From Candidatus Aegiribacteria sp. (GTDB taxonomy: Bacteria; Fermentibacterota; Fermentibacteria; Fermentibacterales; JCC-6), in contig WTBT01000077.1 of NCBI GenBank assembly GCA_013138965.1, positions 1 through 56,266 of the forward strand: a DNA stretch of 56,266 nt, read 5' to 3'. Shown piece after piece: positions 1 to 8,387 of this stretch (the stretch's first letter is position 1; each line of letters opens with the position of its first letter). The position numbers were made by a program, and so were the translations under genes. The notes beneath the pieces are model-generated. The model made no database searches. It worked only from the letters and a program-made list of their open reading frames with translations, and was not told the DNA's origin.

Positions 1-141
1 ATAAACTCACTTTGTTAGTGTATACATGAAAATTAGTAAAAAGAATTACCGTAACCGCTTCAGGTCTAGCAAGTTACGGCACTCAATCTGTATGGGATTT
101 TCTATTTCATAGGAAACTCACGCTAGATCGAAGGAAGTATT

Positions 142-489
142 ATGAAATTCAATTTCCTCTTCAGCATCGCAGTTATCTTATCACTGCTGGCACAGCAGTT
201 GGTTATGTCATGCGCGGTAAACAGGGTTATCTACAACGAAAAGATGGAAATGGATGGTGTTCTTGTCAGAGTTGTGCTTCTTGAATCTCGTGAAATGCAT
301 GAACTCGTGATATCCATGCAGGAACCGGGACACTTCGTAAAAGAGCGGGTCTTCCTTGTCAACTGGATTCCGCACCTTGTGGAAGTAGACGATTACAACG
401 GCGATTCCAGGTTGGATATAAAGATACTGAGCACCGGCGATGAGGCGCACTATTTCTACAGTACCGAACTCGGATTCGTTGATATTTAA
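142..489 (+). CDS. small putative lipoprotein, unknown function
   Basis: The 115-residue product starts with a hydrophobic signal (about residues 4-23) ending in VMSC, a plausible though not perfect lipobox, so it is probably exported and lipid-anchored. The start follows GAAGG about 8 nt upstream. The C-terminal half contains DDYNGDSRLDIKIL, which resembles the calcium-binding loop of FG-GAP/VCBS repeats (DxNxDxxxD) found in secreted propellers elsewhere in this window. I do not recognise the family. A 28-nt piece of this gene (348-375) recurs at 1821-1848, downstream of the toxin-antitoxin-like cassette. Confidence 0.6.
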   Translation: MKFNFLFSIAVILSLLAQQLVMSCAVNRVIYNEKMEMDGVLVRVVLLESREMHELVISMQEPGHFVKERVFLVNWIPHLVEVDDYNGDSRLDIKILSTGDEAHYFYSTELGFVDI

Positions 490-594
490 TATTCTCTGTT
501 TACACTCTTGCGCTTTTCACAGTGTTTAAGGTAATATTCTAATTCTCTGCCTCACATTTTTGTGATTTTCAAATGATGTTCTTCAAAATTACAT

Positions 595-683
595 TGTAAA
601 TACATATATTGACGTAGCAGCTCTCTATGTCAATATTTGTATTGACGATATAGGCGTATCTGTAAATACATATATTGACATAC
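595..683 (+). promoter_or_regulatory. probable operator region of the mmpAB cassette
   Basis: A 19-nt direct repeat, TGTAAATACATATATTGAC, occurs at 595-613 and 661-679. Between the copies lies an inverted pair, TGTCAATA (628-635) and TATTGAC (640-646). All these sites share a TATTGACA core. The region ends about 15 nt before the ATG of the Xre-type gene, with GGGGGG as ribosome site. This layout fits autorepression by the HTH protein. That is inference. Confidence 0.5.
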
Positions 684-697
684 AGGGGGGTTATGAA

Positions 698-1159
698 ATG
701 AAAACGAACAACAAGCTTGTCAGAGAACAATTACAGATAACATTAGCAAAGTTTCAACCAATGCTTGCAATACCGATTCCGCCCAAGGGCTGGATTAGAG
801 CTGTCAGAAATGCTTTGGGAATGAGTGGGAGACAACTTGCCGAGCGCATGGGCGTTACAAAGCAACGAGTATCCATAATAGAGAAGCGGGAAATCGATGC
901 CTCAGTCACCCTCAAAACTTTGCGAAGAGCTGCTGAGGCAGTGGAGTGTGTTTTCGTTTACGCTATTGTTCCTCGAACGAGTCTTGAAGAAATCACTCGG
1001 AATAGAGCACAGCGAGTTGCAGGCAAACGCCTTGCTCGAGCCTCTCACACTATGAAGCTTGAGAATCAGGCACTCGGTAAAAAGGAAAACATGGAAATCC
1101 TGTCCAATATGATCGAAGAAATCATGGATAAGCTTCCATCAAATCTATGGGATGAATGA
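698..1159 (+). CDS. mobile mystery protein A (Xre-type HTH regulator)
   Basis: The 153-residue protein has a helix-turn-helix at about residues 35-75 (ALGMSGRQLAERMGVTKQRV). Its overall pattern is that of mobile mystery protein A, the DNA-binding partner of Fic-domain protein B in small mobile cassettes. The stop overlaps the start of the next gene by 4 nt (ATGA), so the two are translationally coupled. It probably represses its own promoter through the repeats at 595-683 and may act as an antitoxin-like partner; that role is inferred from family context, not shown here. Confidence 0.85.
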   Translation: MKTNNKLVREQLQITLAKFQPMLAIPIPPKGWIRAVRNALGMSGRQLAERMGVTKQRVSIIEKREIDASVTLKTLRRAAEAVECVFVYAIVPRTSLEEITRNRAQRVAGKRLARASHTMKLENQALGKKENMEILSNMIEEIMDKLPSNLWDE

Positions 1160-1746
1160 TGCCTGATTTCAACTATCCAGTTGGAGCCACACCCATTGAT
1201 CCAGACGAAGCAGAAGAGCTCATTCTCACTCACATAACAACACGTATTGAATTGGATCGCTGGGAAGAGGAAAATATTCTTAAGGCGATGGCTTGGCTTG
1301 ACAGTACAAAACCGACAGATATTCTGAATGAACAATTCGTCAAAGAACTCCACAGGCGCATGTTTGCCAGTGTTTGGAAATGGGCAGGACACTTTCGGCG
1401 CAGCGACAAGAATATCGGCGGACCGTGGTATCAGATTTCAACGAACCTGAAAAACCTCTTCGATGATGTGTGCTTATGGATAGAGCTTCAGGAGTATCCG
1501 GCTGATGAAATGGCAGTCCGTTTTCATCATAGCCTGGTGTTGATTCATCCGTTTCCCAACGGCAATGGTCGTCATGCTCGGTTAATGACTGATCTACTCC
1601 TTGAAAACATCCTCAACTGTTCAAGATTTACATGGGGAAGTGAATATTTATCAAGAGCTGGTAGCGCCAGGCAAAGATACATCGCAGCTCTTCACGCAGC
1701 AGATAAGTACAACTATGAACCTTTACGGGAGTTCGTACGAACATAG
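1156..1746 (+). CDS. mobile mystery protein B, Fic-domain protein
   Basis: The 196-residue protein carries the Fic core HPFPNGNGRHAR near residue 132, matching HxFx(D/N)GNGRxxR, the motif for transfer of AMP or a similar group to a hydroxyl side chain. The position usually held by Asp/Glu is Asn here, as in several mobile mystery B proteins. No inhibitory motif in the partner was identified. It overlaps mmpA by 4 nt. The likely role is the toxin or effector half of a mobile two-gene module. Transposase debris follows within 300 bp. Confidence 0.85.
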   Translation: MMPDFNYPVGATPIDPDEAEELILTHITTRIELDRWEEENILKAMAWLDSTKPTDILNEQFVKELHRRMFASVWKWAGHFRRSDKNIGGPWYQISTNLKNLFDDVCLWIELQEYPADEMAVRFHHSLVLIHPFPNGNGRHARLMTDLLLENILNCSRFTWGSEYLSRAGSARQRYIAALHAADKYNYEPLREFVRT

Positions 1747-1820
1747 GAGACTGTCCGAGAAAGGAGCAAAGCAGGTTATGGGATTGCAGAATAAACCATT
1801 GTCATACCGCGAATTGCGAA

Positions 1821-1848
1821 GGTCTTCTTTGTCAACTGGATTCCGCAC
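1821..1848 (+). repeat. 28-nt copy of part of the 142-489 lipoprotein gene
   Basis: This stretch matches 348-375 at 27 of 28 positions and would encode FFVNWIPH, the counterpart of FLVNWIPH in the lipoprotein. It lies in 1747-1984, which otherwise shows no convincing gene; the + frame running on from mmpB codons is a shadow. The copies flank the mmpAB cassette on both sides, suggesting that the cassette arrived beside or between duplicated target sequence, or that a second paralogue has decayed. Confidence 0.5.
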
Positions 1849-1984
1849 ATTCTCAACTGCCTGTGAATCGTGTTTACAGGCTGTCTGAGGGATTGCGCTG
1901 GTGATCAGCTGAACTTCATTCTTATCTTAACTGAAGAGCGAAGATTAATATTACCGACAGGAAGAACATATTGTCGCTTGACAC

Positions 1985-2125
1985 TTAACAGGTCTCAGAT
2001 AGCTGAACCTGGTAATCAGGACTCTTGTGCCCATCATATGTAGTATCAGGATCAGAAGGGCTCTGAATCACATTGCCGCCAGGCTTGTCATTGACGTCAA
2101 CCATTTCTTCGGTGACCATAATTTG
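1985..2125 (-). pseudogene. fragment of an IS1182-type DDE transposase
   Basis: The minus-strand reading contains SPSDPDTTYDGHKSPDYQVQ followed by LSETC and a stop. This resembles the segment (S/N)PSDPDAxYDGHKGxGYQVQxxETC that I associate with IS1182-family transposases. Only about 45 residues remain, with neither the N-terminal domain nor the rest of the catalytic core. The hydrophobic residues upstream in the same frame are not transposase. The family assignment is from memory and unverified. The remaining 2126-2267 shows no other gene. Confidence 0.5.
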
Positions 2126-2267
2126 ATAAGTAATTATCATAGTTAATAGGCACGTCATTGTCAAGAGCCAAAACGACACTTATATTGCATCATAATATAG
2201 CTTTACAAGGTTCTATCAATGGCTTGTGCTTTTGTCAGGGGCGTCAGATTTGGTTTATACCGATGCT

Positions 2268-3044
2268 TTATTGTCTGACGCATTCCTGGGATTCTCTGTT
2301 TCGTTCTTCGTGAAGGATAGCGTACCTGACGGCCATAAGCCTGATTGAAGCGTCCGCTTCAGGACTGGCCAGAATTTCCCTCCATATTCCCGAAGCCTGG
2401 TAGTAATTTCCTGTGACAGTGTAAATAAGGGCTGCCGCCGCCAGTGCTTCAAAAGGAGGAGATTCGTCCATAAGGCATATCTCAAGCTGCCTCAGCGCTT
2501 CGTCAGGATCGCCGCAGTTCCAGGCTATCTCGGATTGGATAAGAGCAGCGTCGTATTTATGGGCAATGGGCTCAAGTATCTCAAGGACAGCCCCGGGACC
2601 TTCCTGTCTGAGGATTATCAGAGAAATATTGTAGGTCGGAATGGACCATTGGGGATCCCTTTGCATCGCTGATTCCAGCAGCCTCCTTACAGAGGTTGTG
2701 TCCCCGGTTTCAAGCACTTCGGTAGCTTCCCTTACCAGCCGCGCGGCTTCAAGGCGGTTCTCAAAAGCTTCGGAGAGTTCTTGCGGAAGTGGCAGCGTTA
2801 TTTCTTCCCCCGGCTGTGGCCGCTCCGACGGGGAATAACCTGACTGTATCGCGAGCGTCTCAGCTCCGCCATCGATTTCTATCGCCCAGGCGATGAAAGC
2901 CCATCCGTCGTTCTCCTGCCAGGTGTATCTGCAGCGCTCATCAGCTGTGTACTGTGCAATATCCGGCAGGACAACGGTATCTTCCGGTCCGCAGGAGAGA
3001 GTAAAGAGGATAAATAGAGCGATGAACGCCGCTGCTTTACTCAT
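2268..3044 (-). CDS. putative lipoprotein with TPR-like helices
   Basis: The 258-residue product begins with a signal peptide ending LFTLSC, a probable lipoprotein site. Residues from about 90 onwards are alpha-helical with repeated Ala/Leu/Glu patterns (for example RRLLESAMQRDPQW, and YTVTGNYYQASGIWREIL), resembling two or three tetratricopeptide-like repeats. Such proteins usually act as periplasmic scaffolds. Its start lies inside the last codons of the dus gene (8-nt overlap), so the two are probably co-transcribed. No specific function can be assigned. Confidence 0.7.
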   Translation of the reverse strand: MSKAAAFIALFILFTLSCGPEDTVVLPDIAQYTADERCRYTWQENDGWAFIAWAIEIDGGAETLAIQSGYSPSERPQPGEEITLPLPQELSEAFENRLEAARLVREATEVLETGDTTSVRRLLESAMQRDPQWSIPTYNISLIILRQEGPGAVLEILEPIAHKYDAALIQSEIAWNCGDPDEALRQLEICLMDESPPFEALAAAALIYTVTGNYYQASGIWREILASPEADASIRLMAVRYAILHEERNRESQECVRQ

Positions 3045-4020
3045 TCTTTCGCTGCCTTTCCGCGTTAAGCAGTTCCTCCAGTTCGGATAGAATATCTGAC
3101 AGATCCTCTTCGCAATCCACCCCCACAGCTCTGCCCCGAAGCCCGGCAGCGCCTCTGAACCCCCCTATGTAATGAAGCAGCTGCCCTCTCAGGATATGAT
3201 AGAGGTGATTCACCGGTATATACTCACTCATCATCTTGTACTGCTGCCGGATTGCTGATACAACCTCCTCGGGAAGGGGAGAGGCATCCTCGGTTTTCCC
3301 TGTAACAAGTCCCCTGAATATCCATGGATTGCCAAGGGCACCTCTGCCTATCATCAATCCTGAAGCTCCGGTTGCATCCAAAAGGTCAAGTGCATCGCGG
3401 ACGCTCCTCGAATCACCGTTTGCGATTACGGGAACCGGTGAATTACGCACGATTCGCTCAATCTCCCCTTTTCTGACTTCTCCCGCGAACATATCCGATC
3501 TGTACCTTCCGTGAACAGCTATTGCCGCAGCCCCTTCGTCGGCGAGCAGCGCGGGAAGACTGTCCGGAACAGGCTCCGAAGGTGACCACCCGATACGGAT
3601 CTTCACGGTTACAGGCAGCGAAGTATGAGACGAAACAGCCCTTACAATAGCTGTAAGCGCGGGAATATTCCTCAGAAGAGCCGAACCTGAACCGCTGTTG
3701 AGCACCTTTTTCACAGGACAGCCTGCATTGATGTCAATGAAATCAAAACCCATCACGGAAACAAGCTCGGCCGCACTCTCAAAATCTCCAGGCCTGTTCC
3801 CGAAAAGCTGAACCCCTATCGGTTTTTCTTCAGCGTGGAAACGAAGTAATCTGTGTGATTTAACTGATTTTCTTGATAATCCCGCGGCTGCCACCATTTC
3901 AGTCACCACCGCGGTAGCCCCCATACGGCGGCATATCCTTCTGAACGCCGAGTCGGTGGAACCTGCCATCGGCGCAAGAACCACTCCGTGGGTATATTCC
4001 CTTAAAGTGCTGTTTTCCAT
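3037..4020 (-). CDS. dus: tRNA-dihydrouridine synthase (DusB-like)
   Basis: FMN enzyme that reduces uridine to dihydrouridine in the tRNA D-loop. The protein starts with the family pattern VVLAPMAGSTDSAFRRICRR. It has the catalytic cysteine in NAGCPVKKV, the TVKIRIGW strand, AVHGRYRSDMF, PVIANGD and the FMN-phosphate segment GLMIGRGALGNPWIF. The length of about 327 residues is normal. I prefer the ATG at 4020 (MENSTLREY...), because the upstream ATG at 4038 adds a poorly conserved MYMFAF; neither has a clear ribosome site. The downstream lipoprotein gene overlaps by 8 nt. Confidence 0.9.
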   Translation of the reverse strand: MENSTLREYTHGVVLAPMAGSTDSAFRRICRRMGATAVVTEMVAAAGLSRKSVKSHRLLRFHAEEKPIGVQLFGNRPGDFESAAELVSVMGFDFIDINAGCPVKKVLNSGSGSALLRNIPALTAIVRAVSSHTSLPVTVKIRIGWSPSEPVPDSLPALLADEGAAAIAVHGRYRSDMFAGEVRKGEIERIVRNSPVPVIANGDSRSVRDALDLLDATGASGLMIGRGALGNPWIFRGLVTGKTEDASPLPEEVVSAIRQQYKMMSEYIPVNHLYHILRGQLLHYIGGFRGAAGLRGRAVGVDCEEDLSDILSELEELLNAERQRKNE

Positions 4021-4083
4021 GAAGGCAAACATATACATAGAATGACTTGCGGCGCAATTACAAAATGATGGAAGTGATTTGTG

Positions 4084-4635
4084 ATGGCATGTGACATATG
4101 TCTTTTTCTTGACAGCGAGACTGAAAACACAATAAGACGGGCCTGGAGCATTCTGAGAACAAGGGGATTGTCATCACCGCTTCTGCGGTCAGGCGGCAAA
4201 CCGCATCTCACCCTGGCTATATGGGAGAATCTGGATCCTGATTTCATCCTGGATGACCTTGCGGACTTTGCCAAGACCCACAGGGTATTTCCAGTTACCT
4301 TCTCTTCTATAGCAACCTTCGGCCCCGAAAGCGGGACTGTGTTCCTCGGCCCGGTTTTTACACCTTCACTCATAATCGTACACGATCAGCTTTACAGGAT
4401 ATTCAAGGAAATGAAGGATTTCTCGGAGGGGCTATACCGCCCCGGCTCATGGGTACCACACTGTTCACTGACCCTGGGGCTCCCGCCGGAAGATCTTCCG
4501 GAAGCGATTAATACCTGCATGGAAATCATCAATCTTCCAATACGAGGATGGATCAGGGAAATCGGCCTGCTCACCTTCGACCGCGAATCGGTACACTCGA
4601 TAAGAAGCTACAAGCTGGGTGAACCGGATAATTAA
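4084..4635 (+). CDS. 2H phosphoesterase / 2'-5' RNA ligase family protein
   Basis: The roughly 183-residue protein contains two HxT/S-type motifs, HLTLA near residue 41 and HCSLT near residue 149. These are the paired histidines of the 2H phosphoesterase fold (LigT/ThpR, cyclic phosphodiesterases). Such enzymes act on 2'-5' or cyclic phosphate bonds in RNA or nucleotides; the substrate here is unknown. ATG 4084 is preceded by GGAAG at 4070-4074; GTG 4081 is an alternative. It diverges from dus, with about 60 nt between the starts. Confidence 0.75.
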   Translation: MACDICLFLDSETENTIRRAWSILRTRGLSSPLLRSGGKPHLTLAIWENLDPDFILDDLADFAKTHRVFPVTFSSIATFGPESGTVFLGPVFTPSLIIVHDQLYRIFKEMKDFSEGLYRPGSWVPHCSLTLGLPPEDLPEAINTCMEIINLPIRGWIREIGLLTFDRESVHSIRSYKLGEPDN

Positions 4636-4753
4636 TGTAAGCTCTCGGTCATGCCGAGTAGCAATCTATTATATTTACCTCGTCATTATCAGCCAGCAAA
4701 ACGTATCTGGCATCTTTTTACCGCTCCGCAGGAATGGATGTGAAGAAGGAACT

Positions 4754-7700
4754 ATGTCATCGACTCGGATAACAGGAGCGGTACTCGTTGTCGGCGGCGG
4801 CATAGGCGGTATCCAGTCATCTCTTGACCTTGCTGAGTCCGGGTTCAAAGTATATCTGGTGGAAAAATCCCCCGCAATAGGCGGAACAATGCCTCAGCTT
4901 GATAAAACTTTTCCTACCAATGACTGCTCCATGTGTATCCTCTCTCCCAAACTTGTGGAATGCGGAAGGCATCTCAACATTGAAATTCTCACCAACGCGG
5001 AGCTGAAAGGGATCAGCGGAAAGCCCGGAAACTTCAAGGCGGTCATTGAGCAGAAGCCAAGATACGTTGCTATGGACAAATGCACAGGATGTGGTGACTG
5101 TGCTGAAAAATGCCCGGTAAAGCTGCCTGATTTATTCAACAAAGGATTAAGCCAGAGAAAAGCAATCTTTCGTCTTTTTGAGCAGGCGTATCCCCCAACC
5201 TTTGCCATTGAAAAAGAGGCATGCCTGGAGTGCGGGATATGTGCCAGGCACTGCGCCGCAGAAGCTATAGATTTCGAAATGGAGCCGAATACTCTGGAGA
5301 TCAATATAGGCTCCATAATACTATCTCCGGGATTTGAAGAATTTGATGCCGGTCTCATCGCAAATTACGGTTATGGCATTTTCAAAAACGTGATTACCAG
5401 CATTGAATTTGAAAGAATCCTGAGTGCTTCCGGCCCCTATCAGGGGCAGCTGCTCCGGCCCTCTGATATGAAACCACCGCAAAGAATTGCCTGGATTCAA
5501 TGTGTGGGCTCCAGAGATATTCATAAAGTAAACAACAACTACTGTTCAGCGGTATGTTGCACATATGCGATAAAGGAAGCAGTAGTAGCGAAAGAGCACA
5601 GTTCAACTGACCTGAATACAACCATCTTTTACATAGATATAAGGACATACGGCAAAGGTTTCGAAAATTATTATGAGCGCGCAAAAGAGGAGCACGGAGT
5701 CAGATTCGTTAAATCAGAGATTCACCGGATTTACCGCGATGAGAATGAAAACCTCATTCTCAGGTTTTCTGAGAATAACAAAATAAAAGAAGAGGAGTTT
5801 GACCTTGTTGTGCTTTCCGTAGGGGTTACTCAAAGTGAAGCAAATCAAGAGCTGGCTAAAACATTAGGCATTCAACTGAACCAGCATGGATTTTGCCGGG
5901 TTGAAGACTTCTCACCGGTAAGCACATCTCGAGCAGGAATATTTACCGCCGGTGTATTTTCAGAGCCAAAGGACATTCCTGAAACAGTGATGGCAGCAAG
6001 CGCTGCAGCCGGCGAGGCTTCCGGCATTCTTGCTGCTGCACGGCACACCCTTGCAAGGGATAAAGAATACCCTCAGGAAAAAAACATTATCGGCGAGAAG
6101 CCAAGGATCGGGATTTTTATCTGTCACTGCGGTATTAATATCGGCAGTGTGGTGGATATATCCGCTGTTAAAGACTACGCAGCCACTCTACAGAATGTGG
6201 TTTTCGTTGAAGATTCCCTTTTTACCTGCTCACAGGACAGCCAGCAGAAAATAAAGGAAAGAATAGAGGAGCATAATCTCAATCGTGTTGTAGTTGCCGC
6301 ATGCACCCCGAGAACCCATGAGCCGCTTTTCCAGGAGACACTAAGAGAGACCGGGCTCAACAAATACCTCTTTGAAATGGCAAATATCCGTGATCAATGC
6401 TCATGGGTACATCAGGGCCAGCCGGAGAAAGCAACAGAAAAGGCAAAAGATCTCATTAGAATGTCCGTCGCAAAGGCGAAACTGATCGAACCTCTTTTTC
6501 AGACAAACCTGGAGGTTAACCATTCAGCCCTGGTTGTTGGAGGTGGCATTTCAGGAATGGTGAGCGCATTGACCGTTGCCAGGCAGGGTTTCAAGGTTCA
6601 TGTGATAGAAAAATCCTCGCGGTTTGGAGGAATCGCCAATAACATTTATTCCACTATAGAAGGTTTTGATGTTCAGGTGTATTTAAAGGAGCTGATTGAT
6701 GAAGTATCAAACAATCCATTGATTCACCTTTATACAGAAGCTGAAATCCTGGATGTGAGCGGGTATGTCGGCAATTTCAAGACCAGACTTGTAATTGGCG
6801 CGGGTAAAGAAGAAAAGGAAATTACACACGGAGTGGTTGTAATTGCCAGCGGTGGTGATATCTATAAACCGAATGAATATCTTTACGGTAACAACCCGAA
6901 TGTTTTCTCATTAATTGAGCTGGAAGGTGAAATAGCGAAGAAGAATAACCTGATTTCAACGAGCAGGAACATCGTTCTGATCCAGTGTATTGGTTCACGA
7001 GATGATGAAAGGTCCTATTGTAGCCGGACATGCTGCAGTAAAGCGGTAAAGCTCTCTCTGGAATTGAAGAAACTGAACCCTGACGTAAATATCTATGTTC
7101 TGTATCGGGACATAAGAACCTATGGTTTCAAGGAACAGTATTATCTTGAAGCGCGGGAAAAGGGTGTACTGTTTATTCCGTATGATGTTTCAGACAAACC
7201 TGAGGTAGAGGCAATCAGCAAAGAAGGAAAAGACTTTATCAAAGTAACTGTTAATGACTTGATACTTAATGAAAGCTTCTCGATAGATGCTGATATCCTT
7301 GCCCTCGCTACAGCAATCATTCCTTCTCCGGACAGTAAAAAGCTGGCAGGGCTATTCAAAGTACCGTTAGATGAGAACGGTTTCTTCATGGAGGCTCATA
7401 TAAAACTGCGCCCTGTAGATTTTCCGACCGAGGGTGTTTTTGTGTGCGGCCTGGCTCACAGCCCTAAACTGATTACTGAGAGTATTATTCAGGCAAAAGC
7501 CGCCGCATCCAGAGCCTGCATTATACTCAGCAGGGATAAAATCGAATCGGGCGCTACGGTAAGTACTATTAACAAGGATAAATGCAGCGGTTGTGGTATG
7601 TGTATGGAATTATGTCCGTTTATTGCAATTGAAATTGACGGGGAAGATAACACGGCAACAGTCAACGAAGCCCTCTGTAAAGGGTGTGGCGTGTGCGCCT

Positions 7701-7795
7701 CATCATGCAGGTGCGGCGCTGTTGATATCATGGGATTTACAAATAATGAGATTTACTCGATGATAAAGAATGGAGCATTTGGAGTGTTGGAGTAA
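4754..7795 (+). CDS. hdrA: HdrA-like flavin/Fe-S electron-bifurcating subunit (double-length form)
   Basis: The 1013-residue protein is a tandem HdrA. Its order is a Rossmann flavin site GGGIGG (residues 14-19); the HdrA cysteine region FPTNDCSMC; two 4Fe-4S motifs starting at Cys110 (CTGCGDC) and Cys157 (CLECGIC); a linker beginning IGIFICHCGINIG; a second flavin site GGGISG (about 596); and a C-terminal bacterial-type ferredoxin pair at Cys944 and Cys975. It is the flavin-based bifurcating core of heterodisulfide-reductase-like complexes. ATG 4754 is chosen because AAGGA lies just before it and the GxGxxG follows at the expected distance; the open frame extends upstream but has no such signal. 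It leads the Hdr/Flx operon. Confidence 0.93.
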   Translation: MSSTRITGAVLVVGGGIGGIQSSLDLAESGFKVYLVEKSPAIGGTMPQLDKTFPTNDCSMCILSPKLVECGRHLNIEILTNAELKGISGKPGNFKAVIEQKPRYVAMDKCTGCGDCAEKCPVKLPDLFNKGLSQRKAIFRLFEQAYPPTFAIEKEACLECGICARHCAAEAIDFEMEPNTLEINIGSIILSPGFEEFDAGLIANYGYGIFKNVITSIEFERILSASGPYQGQLLRPSDMKPPQRIAWIQCVGSRDIHKVNNNYCSAVCCTYAIKEAVVAKEHSSTDLNTTIFYIDIRTYGKGFENYYERAKEEHGVRFVKSEIHRIYRDENENLILRFSENNKIKEEEFDLVVLSVGVTQSEANQELAKTLGIQLNQHGFCRVEDFSPVSTSRAGIFTAGVFSEPKDIPETVMAASAAAGEASGILAAARHTLARDKEYPQEKNIIGEKPRIGIFICHCGINIGSVVDISAVKDYAATLQNVVFVEDSLFTCSQDSQQKIKERIEEHNLNRVVVAACTPRTHEPLFQETLRETGLNKYLFEMANIRDQCSWVHQGQPEKATEKAKDLIRMSVAKAKLIEPLFQTNLEVNHSALVVGGGISGMVSALTVARQGFKVHVIEKSSRFGGIANNIYSTIEGFDVQVYLKELIDEVSNNPLIHLYTEAEILDVSGYVGNFKTRLVIGAGKEEKEITHGVVVIASGGDIYKPNEYLYGNNPNVFSLIELEGEIAKKNNLISTSRNIVLIQCIGSRDDERSYCSRTCCSKAVKLSLELKKLNPDVNIYVLYRDIRTYGFKEQYYLEAREKGVLFIPYDVSDKPEVEAISKEGKDFIKVTVNDLILNESFSIDADILALATAIIPSPDSKKLAGLFKVPLDENGFFMEAHIKLRPVDFPTEGVFVCGLAHSPKLITESIIQAKAAASRACIILSRDKIESGATVSTINKDKCSGCGMCMELCPFIAIEIDGEDNTATVNEALCKGCGVCASSCRCGAVDIMGFTNNEIYSMIKNGAFGVLE

Positions 7796-7883
7796 TTGAT
7801 AAAACCAACAGTCAGCAGTATATCCAGTATTCCAACTCTACAAAGATATTGAAATAGAGAACAGATCGGATTAACAAACAGGT

Positions 7884-8324
7884 ATGAAAATGGGAAATAA
7901 AGAGACCAGCTGGGAGCCGAAAATAATCGCGTTTCTCTGCAACTGGTGCAGCTACGCGGGCGCTGACCTGGCAGGGGTCGGCAGGATGCAGTATCCAGCG
8001 AATGTCAGGGTCATACGGGTGCCGTGCTCAGGAAGGATAAGCCCTTTCTTCATACTTTCCAGTTTGCAGAATGGCGCGGACGGTGTTCTGGTCAGCGGCT
8101 GCCATCCCGGTGATTGCCATTACCTAACCGGCAACTACAGCGCCAGAAGAAAATTTGCCCTGCTGAAAAGCCAGCTGGAACACATAGGTATTGAAAAGGA
8201 ACGGGTGCAATTTACCTGGGTATCTGCATCCGAGGGTGGAAAATTCGCAGAAGTAATCAACAGGGTAACCGAAACAGTAAAAGCGCTGGGGCCAGCGAAG
8301 AGATTGGTTAAGAAGTGTTTGTAA
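7884..8324 (+). CDS. flxD: MvhD/FlxD-type 2Fe-2S electron-transfer subunit
   Basis: The 146-residue protein matches the MvhD family (delta subunit of F420-non-reducing hydrogenase; FlxD in Flx-Hdr systems). Conserved cysteines are in FLCNWCSYAGAD, VPCSGRI and GCHPGDCHY, where the 2Fe-2S cluster is held. It passes electrons between HdrA and the input module. It is a cysteine form throughout; methanogen VhuD can carry selenocysteine at GCxxGxC, but here the codon is TGC. It sits directly behind hdrA, as in other Hdr loci. The flx name follows from gene context. Confidence 0.88.
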   Translation: MKMGNKETSWEPKIIAFLCNWCSYAGADLAGVGRMQYPANVRVIRVPCSGRISPFFILSSLQNGADGVLVSGCHPGDCHYLTGNYSARRKFALLKSQLEHIGIEKERVQFTWVSASEGGKFAEVINRVTETVKALGPAKRLVKKCL

Positions 8325-8387
8325 AGTTGATCTCGCGCTCCCTGAAGCCCTGGAATTGGGATTTAAAGGAATAATCAAGTAATTATA

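Noticed and set aside
675-680. TTGACA as a -35 box for mmpA
   Set aside because: It is only 18 nt from the start codon, so transcription would begin inside the gene. It is better read as part of the operator repeat.
1601-1888. 95-codon plus-strand frame overlapping the end of mmpB
   Set aside because: It is out of frame with mmpB, has no ribosome site and no protein pattern.
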